From an uncultured bacterium (GTDB lineage Bacteria > Actinomycetota > Actinomycetes > S36-B12): a stretch of 14,636 nucleotides of DNA. Location: the NCBI GenBank assembly GCA_903896585.1, contig CAITYI010000233.1:1-14636 (forward strand), written 5' to 3'. Below the pieces are notes generated by a model. The model ran no database searches. It saw only the letters and a list, made by a program, of their open reading frames with translations, and was not told the origin of the DNA. Numbering within the stretch: position 1 is the first letter of the stretch; each line of letters starts with the position of its first letter. Positions 7,216-14,636 of this stretch are shown piece by piece. Position numbers and translations under genes: made by a program.

Positions 7216-8121
7216 GTGGCAGTTGGTAAGAAGGCTTCGGTCAAGAAGCAGGCGACCCAAAAAATTGGGAAAAAGGCCGTGACCAAGAAGGCTGCGGCGA
7301 AGAAGGCCGTGCCCAAGAAGACCCCTGCGAAGAAGGCCGTGCCCAAGAAGACCCCTGCGAAGAAGGCTCCGGCCAAGAAGGCTCCGGCGAAAAAGGCTGC
7401 GGCGAAGAAGACCCCTGCGAAGAAGGCTGCGGTTAAGAAGGCTCCGGTTAAGAAGGCTGCGGTTAAGAAGGCTGCGGTTAAGAAGGCTCCGGTTAAGAAG
7501 GCTCCGGCAAAAAAGGTGGTAAAACCCTCGATCACCTCGAAGGTACCAGCGGCTGCTACCGGTGGTAGCGGCAAAGTAGTCGAGGAAAAAACTGACATTG
7601 CAGTGGTAGAAACTCCAGCACCGCCGGTCATTAAGAAGTTCGGAAATATCGTGCCCATGCCGAAAAAGAAGGCCAAGCCGGTTCCGGGGATCACAAAAGT
7701 GATCTCCCCACGGCCGTCAACTGCACCCAAGGTTCTGGTTGTTCGGGAGGATGAAAGTCCTTGGACTAAGGCGGAACTCAATGAAATTCGGAAGGCGCTT
7801 AACGCCGATGAAGTTCGACTATTAGAAGAGATAGATACTGCGGAAATTGGGTTGGCTGACCTCATTCGTGACTCAGGTGACGGTGCGGGAGATGACCAGG
7901 CGGATGCCGGCAGCAAGACTTTTGAACGCGAACATGAAATGTCTCTCGCCAATAATGCCCGAGAGATGCTCCTGCAGGTGCGGCACGCGCTAGGTCGAAT
8001 TGATGATAAAAGCTATGGCGTCTGTGAAGGTTGCGGTCGAGCAATCGGCAAACTACGGCTTCAAGCTTTTCCTCGAGCAACCCTCTGCATGGCCTGCAAG
8101 GTGGCTGAAGAGCGTTATTAG
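7216..8121 (+). CDS. DksA/TraR-family zinc-finger protein with histone-H1-like lysine-rich N-terminal tail
   Basis: This is a two-part protein, 301 residues from the preferred GTG at 7216. Residues 1 to about 105 are a low-complexity tail of KKA-x-x repeats (KKAVP, KKTPA, KKAPA, KKAAV). It is very basic and resembles eukaryotic histone H1 tails, so it should bind DNA or RNA without sequence preference. After a less ordered linker, residues from about 175 form the DksA-like part: a helical acidic segment, the actinobacterial motif SKTFEREHEMSL, and a C4 zinc finger with C270, C273, C291 and C294 followed by LQAFPRATLC. DksA proteins act through the secondary channel of RNA polymerase; that role here is only inferred. 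AGGGGG at 7202-7207, eight bases before the GTG, supports this start. An alternative in-frame GTG at 7180 would add 12 residues but has a poor ribosome binding site. Orthologues commonly precede lspA in actinobacteria. Confidence 0.88.
   Translation: MAVGKKASVKKQATQKIGKKAVTKKAAAKKAVPKKTPAKKAVPKKTPAKKAPAKKAPAKKAAAKKTPAKKAAVKKAPVKKAAVKKAAVKKAPVKKAPAKKVVKPSITSKVPAAATGGSGKVVEEKTDIAVVETPAPPVIKKFGNIVPMPKKKAKPVPGITKVISPRPSTAPKVLVVREDESPWTKAELNEIRKALNADEVRLLEEIDTAEIGLADLIRDSGDGAGDDQADAGSKTFEREHEMSLANNAREMLLQVRHALGRIDDKSYGVCEGCGRAIGKLRLQAFPRATLCMACKVAEERY
7237..7515 (+). repeat. Degenerate 15-bp tandem repeats coding for the KKAxx tail
   Basis: The stretch is built of 15-base units encoding Lys-Lys-Ala/Thr plus two small residues. 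It includes a perfect 30-bp tandem duplication, 7297-7326 repeated at 7327-7356. Many of the other units differ from each other only at one or two codons (GCT CCG, GCT GCG, GTT). This pattern indicates repeat expansion by slippage or unequal recombination. The long reverse-strand open frame through this stretch is a by-product of the repeat. Confidence 0.9.
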
Positions 8122-8133
8122 CCGTGGACATTG

Positions 8134-8159
8134 TCCCCTCCGATTCCGGCGGGTGGGGA
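8134..8159 (+). promoter_or_regulatory. GC-rich hairpin between the dksA-like gene and lspA
   Basis: TCCCC at 8134-8138 pairs with GGGGA at 8155-8159. A further inner C-G pairing (8140-8141 with 8152-8153) extends the stem across a mismatch. No T-tract follows, so it is not a standard intrinsic terminator. It lies 28 bases before the lspA start and could act as a pausing, processing or translation-control element in the dksA-lspA message. Its function is not known. Confidence 0.35.
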
Positions 8160-8187
8160 TCAGATGTGGCACCCGTAGAGTGGGCTA

Positions 8188-8730
8188 GTGGAGACCAGCG
8201 AACATCAAGGGGAACTCGCGCCGAGAACTAACCGCCGTGAGCTTAAAATTTTCGGTCTCACCGCTTTTGTAATTATTATCCTGGATCAGATCACAAAGTA
8301 TTGGGCTCAAGAGTATTTACTTCCACGCAGGGAATCGGGAGAAGGTCCGATTGTGCTGCTCAATGGTCTACTCAAATTCACTTACGCAGAAAATACTGGA
8401 GCAGCATTTTCGATTGGTACCGGTCTCACCTGGGTGTTTACCACGATTGCGCTGGTCGTTGTTGTCATCATCATTAAGTACTCACGCAAGTTGGGAAGCG
8501 TAGCGTGGGCTCTGGCGCTGGGCGGGTTGCTTGGTGGCGCAGTGGGAAACCTTATTGATCGCATGTTTCGGGCGCCTGGACCCTTCCGAGGCTTTGTCGT
8601 TGACTTTATCCAGCTCCCTTACTGGGCAATTTTTAATATTGCGGATATGGCCGTTGTCATTTCCGGAGTGTCCATAGCGATTCTGCTCATTCGTGGATAC
8701 AGCATCGATGGCACTCACGGAGTGAAGTAG
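8188..8730 (+). CDS. lspA: Lipoprotein signal peptidase (signal peptidase II)
   Basis: LspA is the inner-membrane aspartic peptidase that removes the signal peptide from diacylglyceryl-modified prolipoproteins. The 180-residue protein has four membrane segments, at about 21-38, 80-97, 104-122 and 145-168. Diagnostic motifs are LDQITKYW (32-39), NTGAAFSIG (69-77), GNLIDR with catalytic D124, and FNIADMAVV with catalytic D153. The GTG at 8188 is the only reasonable start, because an in-frame TAG lies at 8176-8178; it lacks a clear Shine-Dalgarno sequence. The stop is 3 bases before the rluD start, so the two are co-transcribed, as in many actinobacteria. Confidence 0.96.
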   Translation: METSEHQGELAPRTNRRELKIFGLTAFVIIILDQITKYWAQEYLLPRRESGEGPIVLLNGLLKFTYAENTGAAFSIGTGLTWVFTTIALVVVVIIIKYSRKLGSVAWALALGGLLGGAVGNLIDRMFRAPGPFRGFVVDFIQLPYWAIFNIADMAVVISGVSIAILLIRGYSIDGTHGVK

Positions 8731-8733
8731 TCA

Positions 8734-9660
8734 GTGGTGGGCAGAGTGGTATCCATCCCCGAAGGGGTAGAGGGAGAAAGGATCGACACAGCCCTTACGC
8801 GCATTTTGGGTCTCAGCCGCTCACAGGCCGCCATCATTATTGCGGCGGGAGGCGTGGTCTGTGAAACTAAAACGTTAAACAAGAGTGACCGCGTCACCTC
8901 GGGACAGGTCATTGAAATTGATCTTGATGCTGCGCCTACCGCAGACCCGATTGAGATAATTGCAGAACCAGTACCAGGGATGCACATCGTTTATGACGAC
9001 AACGACCTCGTAGTAGTGGATAAACCACCCGGTGTCGCGGCTCATCCCAGCCGCGGATGGGATGGTCCAACTGTCATTGGTGGCTTAGCGGCAGCGGGCT
9101 ACTCGATCAGCACCTCGGGGGCGCCGGAACGTGAAGGAATTGTTCATCGACTTGATGCTGGAACATCTGGGCTCATGGCCGTGGCAAAAAACGAATTGTC
9201 ATATTCCCGGATGAAAAACCAATTTCGAAATCGTGAAGTGCACAAGGTTTATCACGCTGTTGCCCAAGGATTACTGGATCCTTTGGCCGGAACCATTGAT
9301 GCCGCGATCGGGCGCCACCCTGGTCACGAATATAAGTACGCCGTGACCAGGGCAGGGAAACCGAGTCTTACCCACTATGAAACGGTGGAAGCGTTTCGGC
9401 ACGCATCCCTCTTGCGGGTTGTGTTGGAGACTGGCCGAACTCACCAGATCCGGGTGCATCTGTCAGCGATGCGCCACCCCATTGTGGGCGACACAATGTA
9501 CGGTGGTGATCCGGTTCTTGCGGAAAGATTGGGTCTCATTCGTCAATGGCTACACGCTGTTGAGCTGTCATTTGAGCATCCTCGTACCGGCGAACGGATT
9601 GAATTGACAAGTGAATATTCCCCGGACCTCGTTCGGGCATTGGGGATTCTCCAGGATTAA
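8734..9660 (+). CDS. rluD: RluA/RluD-family pseudouridine synthase (23S rRNA type)
   Basis: This 308-residue enzyme converts uridine to pseudouridine, most likely in 23S rRNA helix 69 by analogy to RluD. An N-terminal S4-like RNA-binding domain (about 11-65, IDTALTRILGLSRSQAAIII) precedes the catalytic domain. DLVVVDKPPGVAAHP opens the core, and the catalytic aspartate is D141 in HRLDAGTSGLMAV. Further family motifs are ETGRTHQIRVHLSAMRHPIVGDTMYGG and the closing LHAVELSFEHPRTGE. The GTG at 8734 is just after the lspA stop, with GGAG about 11 bases upstream; nearby GTG codons at 8737 and 8746 are possible alternatives. The enzyme class is certain, but the exact target site is inferred. Confidence 0.92.
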   Translation: MVGRVVSIPEGVEGERIDTALTRILGLSRSQAAIIIAAGGVVCETKTLNKSDRVTSGQVIEIDLDAAPTADPIEIIAEPVPGMHIVYDDNDLVVVDKPPGVAAHPSRGWDGPTVIGGLAAAGYSISTSGAPEREGIVHRLDAGTSGLMAVAKNELSYSRMKNQFRNREVHKVYHAVAQGLLDPLAGTIDAAIGRHPGHEYKYAVTRAGKPSLTHYETVEAFRHASLLRVVLETGRTHQIRVHLSAMRHPIVGDTMYGGDPVLAERLGLIRQWLHAVELSFEHPRTGERIELTSEYSPDLVRALGILQD

Positions 9661-9716
9661 TGGGAAAGGTGCGAAGGATTCAGGTCGTGCCGGTAGCGAA
9701 AAGAAGGCAGTGAGTT

Positions 9717-12700
9717 GTGAGCAATCCAGAAGGCGCGCAGGGCTTCACGCATCTGCACGTACACACGGAGTACTCCATGCTCGATGGAGCATCCCGACTC
9801 GATGACCTATTTGCGGAGGCTTCACTTCAGGGCATGAATTCAATTGCCATGACCGACCACGGCAACTTATTTGGTGCCTACGATTTTTGGAAGAAGGGGC
9901 GGGCCACGGGAGTCAAGCCGATAATTGGACTTGAGGGCTACTACGCACCACAGGGCCGTGCGGAACGCAAACCATTTGATTTCGGTGGCGGCTTTGACGA
10001 GGGCACTCCCGAGGATCCCGGCGCGGGTAGAGGTAAGCACAGCTATACCCACATGACTTTGTGGGCCGAAAATACTTCGGGAATGCACAACCTTTTCCGC
10101 CTATCCTCCTTGGCCAGCTTGGAGGGGCAGTACCACAAGCCTCGTTTTGATCGAGAACTTTTGGAACGGTATTCCTCCGGCTTAATGGGAACAACTGGTT
10201 GCGCAAGTGGTGAAGTGAATCGTTGGCTCCAGGCAGGTCAATACGCAAAAGCTCGAGCAGCTGCGGCGGATTTCCGGGATATTTTTGGAGCTGGGAATTT
10301 CTTCGCTGAAGTCATGGATCACGGACTCGCCATTGAACGAAACTTCATGCCTGACCTGATAAAAATTGCTCGTGATCTAGATCTGCCTCTAGTGGCCACA
10401 AATGATCTCCACTATGTCCATGCGCACGATGCCGAGACCCACGATGTCCTTTTATGTATAGGCACCCGTACAACCATGGATGATCCCAAGAGATTCAGAT
10501 TTGACGCACGGGATTTTTACTTGAAGTCGGCCGCAGAAATGCGTTCGTTGTGGTCGGACTATCCGGAGGCGTGTGACAACACTCTGCTGATCGCGGAGCG
10601 GTGCAATGTTGAATTCAATGAAGGTGCCAACCTCATGCCGCGAGCAGATATCCCCGATGGCGAAAATGAGGAATCATGGCTGGTCAAAGAAGTAGAAATT
10701 GGACTGAGTAAGCGTTACCCGCTGGGAGTGCCCGACAATGTCCGCAAGCAGGCACATTATGAACTTGGAGTAATTGCCCAAATGGGCTTCCCGGGCTATT
10801 TTCTTGTAGTGGCGGATCTCGTCCGCCACGCTAAAGAGAATGGCATTCGAGTTGGGCCGGGGCGAGGCTCGGCGGCCGGGGCCATGATCGCCTACGCACT
10901 CGGCATCACTGACCTAGACCCCATTGAACATGGCCTCCTCTTTGAGCGGTTCCTCAATCCTGAGCGAATCTCCATGCCAGATATTGACATTGACTTTGAT
11001 GAAAGACGCCGCGGCGACATGATCCGTTACGCGACTGAAAAATATGGTGAAGAGCGAGTCGCCCAGATTGTTACCTACGGATCAATCAAGGCAAAAGCCG
11101 CAATTAAGGACAGTGCCAGAGTTTTGGGTATGCCCTATGTCCTCGGTGATCGAATCACAAAGGCAATGCCGCCCGCTGTCATGGGTAAAGACATTACGTT
11201 GAGCGGTGCGTTTAATCCTAAAGATTCACGTTACTCGGAGGCAGCTGAATTCCGGGCTCTGTATGACAATGACCCTGAAGTTAAGAAGGTTGTGGATACC
11301 GCAAAAGGCCTTGAAGGGTTGAAGCGTCAGCCAGGAGTTCATGCGGCCGGTGTGATCCTCTGTCGTGAGCCACTCATGGACGTGATTCCAGTGTGGAAGC
11401 GGGAACAAGACGGCGCCATCATTACCCAATTCGACATGGGAGCATGTGAGGCGCTCGGTCTGCTGAAAATGGATTTTCTCGGCTTACGAAACCTGACTGT
11501 CTTAGATGATTGCCTGCTCAATATTGAACGAAATACGGGCACGGTGATTGTTTTAGAGGATCTTGCCCTCAATGATCGAACGACTTATGAATTACTTGCT
11601 CGCGGCGACACTCTGGGAGTGTTCCAGCTTGACGGGGGTCCCATGCGTTCGCTCTTGCGATCAATGCAGCCAGACAACTTTGAAGATATTTCGGCTGTAC
11701 TGGCCCTATATCGACCAGGCCCCATGGGCGCAAATGCGCATAATGACTATGCAGACCGCAAAAATAGTCGTAAACCCGTTGTGCCCATCCATCCCGAACT
11801 GGAAGAACCGTTGGCTGAGATTCTTGGCGACACTTACGGCTTGATCGTCTATCAGGAACAGGTCATGGCAATTGCTCAACAATTAGCTGGGTACTCACTG
11901 GGGAAGGCAGATCTTCTCCGCCGCGCAATGGGAAAAAAGAAGAAATCAATTCTGGAAAAGGAATTTGTGCCTTTCAGTGAAGGAATGCGAGAGCGCGGTT
12001 TTTCGGATCCTGCAATTAACAAGTTATGGGAAGTTCTTGTTCCGTTTTCGGATTATGCATTTAATAAAGCGCACACCGCTGGTTATGGTCTTGTCTCCTA
12101 TTGGACCGCCTATTTGAAAGCCAATTATCCTGCGGAGTACATGGCTGCGTTGCTCACATCAATGGCAGATGACAAAGATCGATCTGCCATTTATCTCAAT
12201 GAGTGCCGTCGCATGGGTATCAAGGTATTGCCACCTGACGTCAATGATTCCGATGCTGATTACACACCTCGTGGCACCGATATCAGGTTTGGGCTTAATG
12301 CAATCCGGAATGTGGGCTTTAATGTTATTGACTCAATTGTGACCACGAGGAAAAGTTTGGGCCGATTCGCAGATTTCCATGATTTCATCGCCAAGGTAGA
12401 TATCTCGGTATGTAATCGACGTGTTGTCGATTCCCTCGTGAAGGCTGGTGCATTTGATAGTCTGGGTCACACGCGCAAGGGACTCTCGTCGGTGCACGAG
12501 CAGATTATTGACTCGGCCGTTGAAATTAAGAGATCCGAAGCGATCGGTCAATTTGACCTATTCGGTGGACTCACCGATTCCAGCGAGTCGAGCTTATTTG
12601 AACGCCCTGAAATCGGAATTGCCGAATGGGAGAAAAGCGTTTTACTCGCCCATGAACGGGACATGTTGGGACTCTATGTTTCCGACCACCCGCTCGTTGG

Positions 12701-13262
12701 GATGGAAACAGCTCTGGCTCAACTATCTGATCGAAGTATTGCCTCCGTTGTTGTGGACGAAAGCCTAGATGGCACGGTCGCCACTTTGGGTGGTTTGGTG
12801 ACTAGTGTGCAGCGTAAAACAACAAAAAAGGGATCTGCGTGGGCCATCATCACACTTGAAGATCTCGAGGGAAGTATCGAACTTATGGTGTTCCCACAAA
12901 GTTATGCCTCTTTTGGCGCGCTGCTTGTTGAGGATTCCATCCTCGTTGTGCGGGCCCGGGTTGATCGAAGTGACGACGACGGACTTCGGGCTGTTGCATT
13001 GGAGATTTCAGCACCTGACCTGTCTGAGGCACCATCTGGTCCGGTTCGATTGTCCCTGGCTGCATCGCGCTGCGTCCCACCTTTGGTAGCCAGGCTTAAG
13101 GCCGTCTTAGCGGAACACCCGGGCACCACTGAAGTGCAGTTGCACCTCACGGGAGGAACAACAACCACAGTCATGAAACTCGATGATCAATATCGAGTTA
13201 CACCAACTCCATCATTGTTTGGGGACCTCAAGGCTCTTCTTGGTGCATCATGTCTGATGTAA
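9717..13262 (+). CDS. dnaE: DNA polymerase III subunit alpha, DnaE1 type
   Basis: This is the replicative DNA polymerase of the chromosome, 1181 residues and of normal length. The N-terminal PHP domain starts with THLHVHTEYS (11-20) and keeps the likely metal ligands in MTDHGNL, GLEGYYAP, HMTLWAEN, TTGCASGEV, EVMDHG and TNDLHYVHAHD. It is therefore probably an active proofreading nuclease, as in mycobacterial DnaE1. The C-family polymerase core has PDIDIDF with D424 and D426, and the third catalytic aspartate D586 in KMDFLGLRNL. GPGRGSAAGAM and QPGVHAAGVILC are also present. Finger and helix-hairpin-helix segments follow (SDYAFNKAHTAGYGLVSYWTAYLK), then an OB-fold near 1010-1090 (TVATLGGLVTSVQRKTTKKG). 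The GTG at 9717 has GAAGG about 10 bases upstream. The 3' end overlaps the next gene by 13 bases. Confidence 0.98.
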   Translation: MSNPEGAQGFTHLHVHTEYSMLDGASRLDDLFAEASLQGMNSIAMTDHGNLFGAYDFWKKGRATGVKPIIGLEGYYAPQGRAERKPFDFGGGFDEGTPEDPGAGRGKHSYTHMTLWAENTSGMHNLFRLSSLASLEGQYHKPRFDRELLERYSSGLMGTTGCASGEVNRWLQAGQYAKARAAAADFRDIFGAGNFFAEVMDHGLAIERNFMPDLIKIARDLDLPLVATNDLHYVHAHDAETHDVLLCIGTRTTMDDPKRFRFDARDFYLKSAAEMRSLWSDYPEACDNTLLIAERCNVEFNEGANLMPRADIPDGENEESWLVKEVEIGLSKRYPLGVPDNVRKQAHYELGVIAQMGFPGYFLVVADLVRHAKENGIRVGPGRGSAAGAMIAYALGITDLDPIEHGLLFERFLNPERISMPDIDIDFDERRRGDMIRYATEKYGEERVAQIVTYGSIKAKAAIKDSARVLGMPYVLGDRITKAMPPAVMGKDITLSGAFNPKDSRYSEAAEFRALYDNDPEVKKVVDTAKGLEGLKRQPGVHAAGVILCREPLMDVIPVWKREQDGAIITQFDMGACEALGLLKMDFLGLRNLTVLDDCLLNIERNTGTVIVLEDLALNDRTTYELLARGDTLGVFQLDGGPMRSLLRSMQPDNFEDISAVLALYRPGPMGANAHNDYADRKNSRKPVVPIHPELEEPLAEILGDTYGLIVYQEQVMAIAQQLAGYSLGKADLLRRAMGKKKKSILEKEFVPFSEGMRERGFSDPAINKLWEVLVPFSDYAFNKAHTAGYGLVSYWTAYLKANYPAEYMAALLTSMADDKDRSAIYLNECRRMGIKVLPPDVNDSDADYTPRGTDIRFGLNAIRNVGFNVIDSIVTTRKSLGRFADFHDFIAKVDISVCNRRVVDSLVKAGAFDSLGHTRKGLSSVHEQIIDSAVEIKRSEAIGQFDLFGGLTDSSESSLFERPEIGIAEWEKSVLLAHERDMLGLYVSDHPLVGMETALAQLSDRSIASVVVDESLDGTVATLGGLVTSVQRKTTKKGSAWAIITLEDLEGSIELMVFPQSYASFGALLVEDSILVVRARVDRSDDDGLRAVALEISAPDLSEAPSGPVRLSLAASRCVPPLVARLKAVLAEHPGTTEVQLHLTGGTTTTVMKLDDQYRVTPTPSLFGDLKALLGASCLM

Positions 13263-13822
13263 AAGGTCCGGTGTCTGCGTCGCCGCATCCGCGCAGGACC
13301 CGCAATGCATTGTCTGTCACAGGTGCTGGTGTGGTGGTGGGGTTGCTCACGGGTATCTCCCTTGGCGTGCTGTGGTGGGCTCTTGCGCCTCGGGTCAGCA
13401 TTGTTGTGAGTGACCAAGGATTTCGCGCCGATGACTTTCAGCCACAGGAGTACTTGGCCTCTGATATTGCCTTTGGGGCTTTAGCACTTATTGCAGGAGT
13501 CTTTGTCACCACAGGTTTGGTCTACATGCGCAGGGAGCATTTAGTTGCGACCCTAGGAGCAGCACTACTGGCTGCAGTAGTCGGATCATTGGGCATGTGG
13601 TTCGTTGGTACCCAATTGGGATCCGTTGACCTGGAGCAAGTGAGTCTGCCGGAACCCTCAGTTATTGAAGGGCCGCTTGAAGTACATATGCCGGCAATTT
13701 TTCTAGTGTGGCCTCTGACGGCGGCCGTCATCATCACTGTTTTAGCGTTATCCGATTTTCTTGCGACTGTTAGGAATCCCGGGCAGCAATCGGAGCCCGT
13801 ATCGCACCAAGAACCTGAGTGA
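13250..13822 (+). CDS. Small four-helix membrane protein, resembles actinobacterial DUF2567 family
   Basis: I do not recognise a function. The 190-residue protein has four predicted membrane segments, at about 24-46, 70-92, 98-118 and 147-169, with short polar N- and C-terminal tails. The pattern of a first helix ending WWALAPRVSIVV, an extracytoplasmic stretch with a charged segment, and a second helix starting AFGALALIAGV resembles actinobacterial DUF2567 proteins; this is from memory of the family shape. It starts inside dnaE (13-base overlap, ATG within the last codons), so translation is probably coupled. Its last 53 bases overlap the 3' end of the convergent ybaK-like gene. Confidence 0.75.
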   Translation: MSDVKGPVSASPHPRRTRNALSVTGAGVVVGLLTGISLGVLWWALAPRVSIVVSDQGFRADDFQPQEYLASDIAFGALALIAGVFVTTGLVYMRREHLVATLGAALLAAVVGSLGMWFVGTQLGSVDLEQVSLPEPSVIEGPLEVHMPAIFLVWPLTAAVIITVLALSDFLATVRNPGQQSEPVSHQEPE

Positions 13823-14246
13823 AAGCATCAGGAGCGATTTCAATTTCAAGGCCGCGCCTACCACCACTGACATAAATGCTGTCGAAGTTCCACGCGCTCT
13901 CATCAAGGACAGTTTGATGTGCCTTCTTCTGTCCGAAGGGACTAATTCCACCGAGTACATACCCAGTGACACGCTGAGCATCTTCTTTGGATGCTGTGCG
14001 AACCGTTCTGACTCCAACGGCATTGGCCAACTTCTTGGTGCTGATGTCGTGATCAACCGGGGCTACGGCGACAAAGAATGAATTTGACTCAGTGAACAAA
14101 ATTGTCTTGAACACCTGCTGGGGATTCATGTTCAACCTCAGCGAAGCTTCAAGACCGAAATCGCGTTCGACTGTACTTGTGTACTTATGTAATGAGTATT
14201 TCATGCCCATGTCATCAAGTGCCTGAGTAGCCGGAGTCGTTGACAT
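13770..14246 (-). CDS. ybaK: YbaK/EbsC-type aminoacyl-tRNA deacylase (Cys-tRNA(Pro) deacylase-like)
   Basis: This 158-residue protein of the YbaK/INS superfamily hydrolyses mischarged tRNAs in trans, typically Cys-tRNA(Pro). The invariant lysine is K47 in VFKTILF. The motif GYVLGGISPFGQKK (about 94-107) and the glycine-rich SGGRRGLEIEIAP (about 127-139) complete the substrate pocket. Length and motif order are standard. AAGGAAAG at 14249-14256 supports the ATG at 14246. The upstream gene on the same strand ends 15 bases away, so they probably form an operon. The 3' end overlaps the convergent membrane-protein gene by 53 bases. The family is certain, but specificity among misacylated tRNAs cannot be read from the sequence. 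Confidence 0.92.
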   Translation of the reverse strand: MSTTPATQALDDMGMKYSLHKYTSTVERDFGLEASLRLNMNPQQVFKTILFTESNSFFVAVAPVDHDISTKKLANAVGVRTVRTASKEDAQRVTGYVLGGISPFGQKKAHQTVLDESAWNFDSIYVSGGRRGLEIEIAPDAFTQVLGAIRAPIAARDS

Positions 14247-14261
14247 GTCTTTCCTTGGGTA

Positions 14262-14636
14262 TCAATTCACCGAGGGTTGTGGTGAGAAGAGCTCTAGGGC
14301 AGGGATGCAATGAAGGGCTTCTATTAAGGCTGTTTCGCGGCGCAGAAACCCTCGAGCAAGGGTTAGGCGTTCATGGGCAGACATAGCGCCGAGCATTTCC
14401 TGCCGCTCCGCGGTGGGAAGAACGACTGCTGCGGTGAGAAGAAAACTGACTACGCCCGGATCTTCGGGCATATCGGAAATCGCGGCAATGGACTCCTCTA
14501 GTTGGCCAGACAGAGCTGCACGGTAGGAAACGAAATCGGCAACAGCTCTGTGAGTGAGCAACTCAAGCTCTGGTGAATGAGGTTCCTCGAGGTCATTCAC
14601 CCAGGTGATGTTCGCTCGGAGGAGCGGGGCGCTGGA
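14262..14636 (-). CDS. LON substrate-binding-domain protein, C-terminal part (runs off window)
   Basis: Only the C-terminal part is present. The frame stays open to the window edge, so the GTG at 14600 is probably internal and the true start lies beyond 14636. The visible segments include RANITWVNDLEEP, LLTAAVVLPTAERQEMLGA, and a helical stretch with RLTLARGFLRRETALIEAL. They match the end of short actinobacterial proteins made of a Lon N-terminal (substrate-binding) domain without the ATPase and protease domains. In these proteins the segment 'aevewLpd' ends the beta-domain and a helix follows. The identification rests on pattern memory of a divergent region and is moderate. The gene lies 15 bases upstream of ybaK on the same strand. 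Confidence 0.6.
   Translation of the reverse strand, partial: SSAPLLRANITWVNDLEEPHSPELELLTHRAVADFVSYRAALSGQLEESIAAISDMPEDPGVVSFLLTAAVVLPTAERQEMLGAMSAHERLTLARGFLRRETALIEALHCIPALELFSPQPSVN

Noticed and set aside
7146..7952. Long minus-strand open frame (268 codons) rich in Ala and Phe
   Set aside because: It is the reverse reading of the lysine codon repeats in the dksA-like gene (AAG gives CTT/TTC), with no family resemblance.
8124..8231. Short open frame (about 35 codons) starting GTG just after the dksA-like gene and running into lspA
   Set aside because: It has no adequate ribosome binding site and no recognisable features, and it overlaps the lspA start in another frame; a leader peptide is possible but unsupported.

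Overview
The window is an ordinary actinobacterial core-genome segment that joins the downstream part of the division and cell-wall (dcw) cluster to the ileS-lspA-rluD-dnaE neighbourhood. The taxonomic call rests on four things. FtsZ has a typical actinobacterial N-terminus and a DVPDFLK tail. The order ftsZ-pgeF-yggS-sepF-yggT is that of Actinomycetota. The DksA/TraR-type protein carries a long lysine/alanine/proline tail. DnaE is a long DnaE1 form with a complete PHP domain. Base composition looks moderate by eye (near half G+C), and GTG starts are frequent (ftsZ, yggT, dksA-like, lspA, rluD, dnaE), which suggests a moderate-GC, compact-genome actinobacterium rather than a high-GC streptomycete. 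The species cannot be told from this sequence.

Layout. Positions 1-275 are a leader without a confident gene, holding an A-rich stretch and a hairpin just before the ftsZ ribosome binding site. Positions 276-2888 hold ftsZ, pgeF and yggS, which overlap end to start and look like one transcription unit. After a 73-bp AT-rich gap come sepF and yggT (2962-3877). The large ileS (3878-7027, minus strand) meets yggT stop codon to stop codon with no base between. A 188-bp divergent intergenic region with a perfect palindrome separates ileS from a dksA-like gene (7216-8121). That gene is followed on the plus strand by lspA, rluD, dnaE and a small four-helix membrane protein gene (to 13822). The last of these overlaps, tail to tail, a minus-strand pair: a YbaK-type deacylase gene (13770-14246) and the 3' part of a Lon substrate-binding-domain gene that runs out of the window.

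The genes act together mainly in two ways. FtsZ, SepF and probably YggT belong to the division and envelope machinery, with PgeF checking peptidoglycan precursors. IleS and the YbaK-like deacylase serve tRNA charging and its quality control. LspA matures lipoproteins, RluD modifies 23S rRNA and DnaE replicates the chromosome.

I found no new system, mobile element, CRISPR array or RNA gene. The points most worth a look are the absence of divIVA from its usual place beside an inverted ileS, a 9-bp tandem repeat encoding Gly-Asn-Gly units inside yggS, a freshly duplicated 30-bp unit in the histone-H1-like tail of the dksA-like gene, and the structured divergent promoter region.
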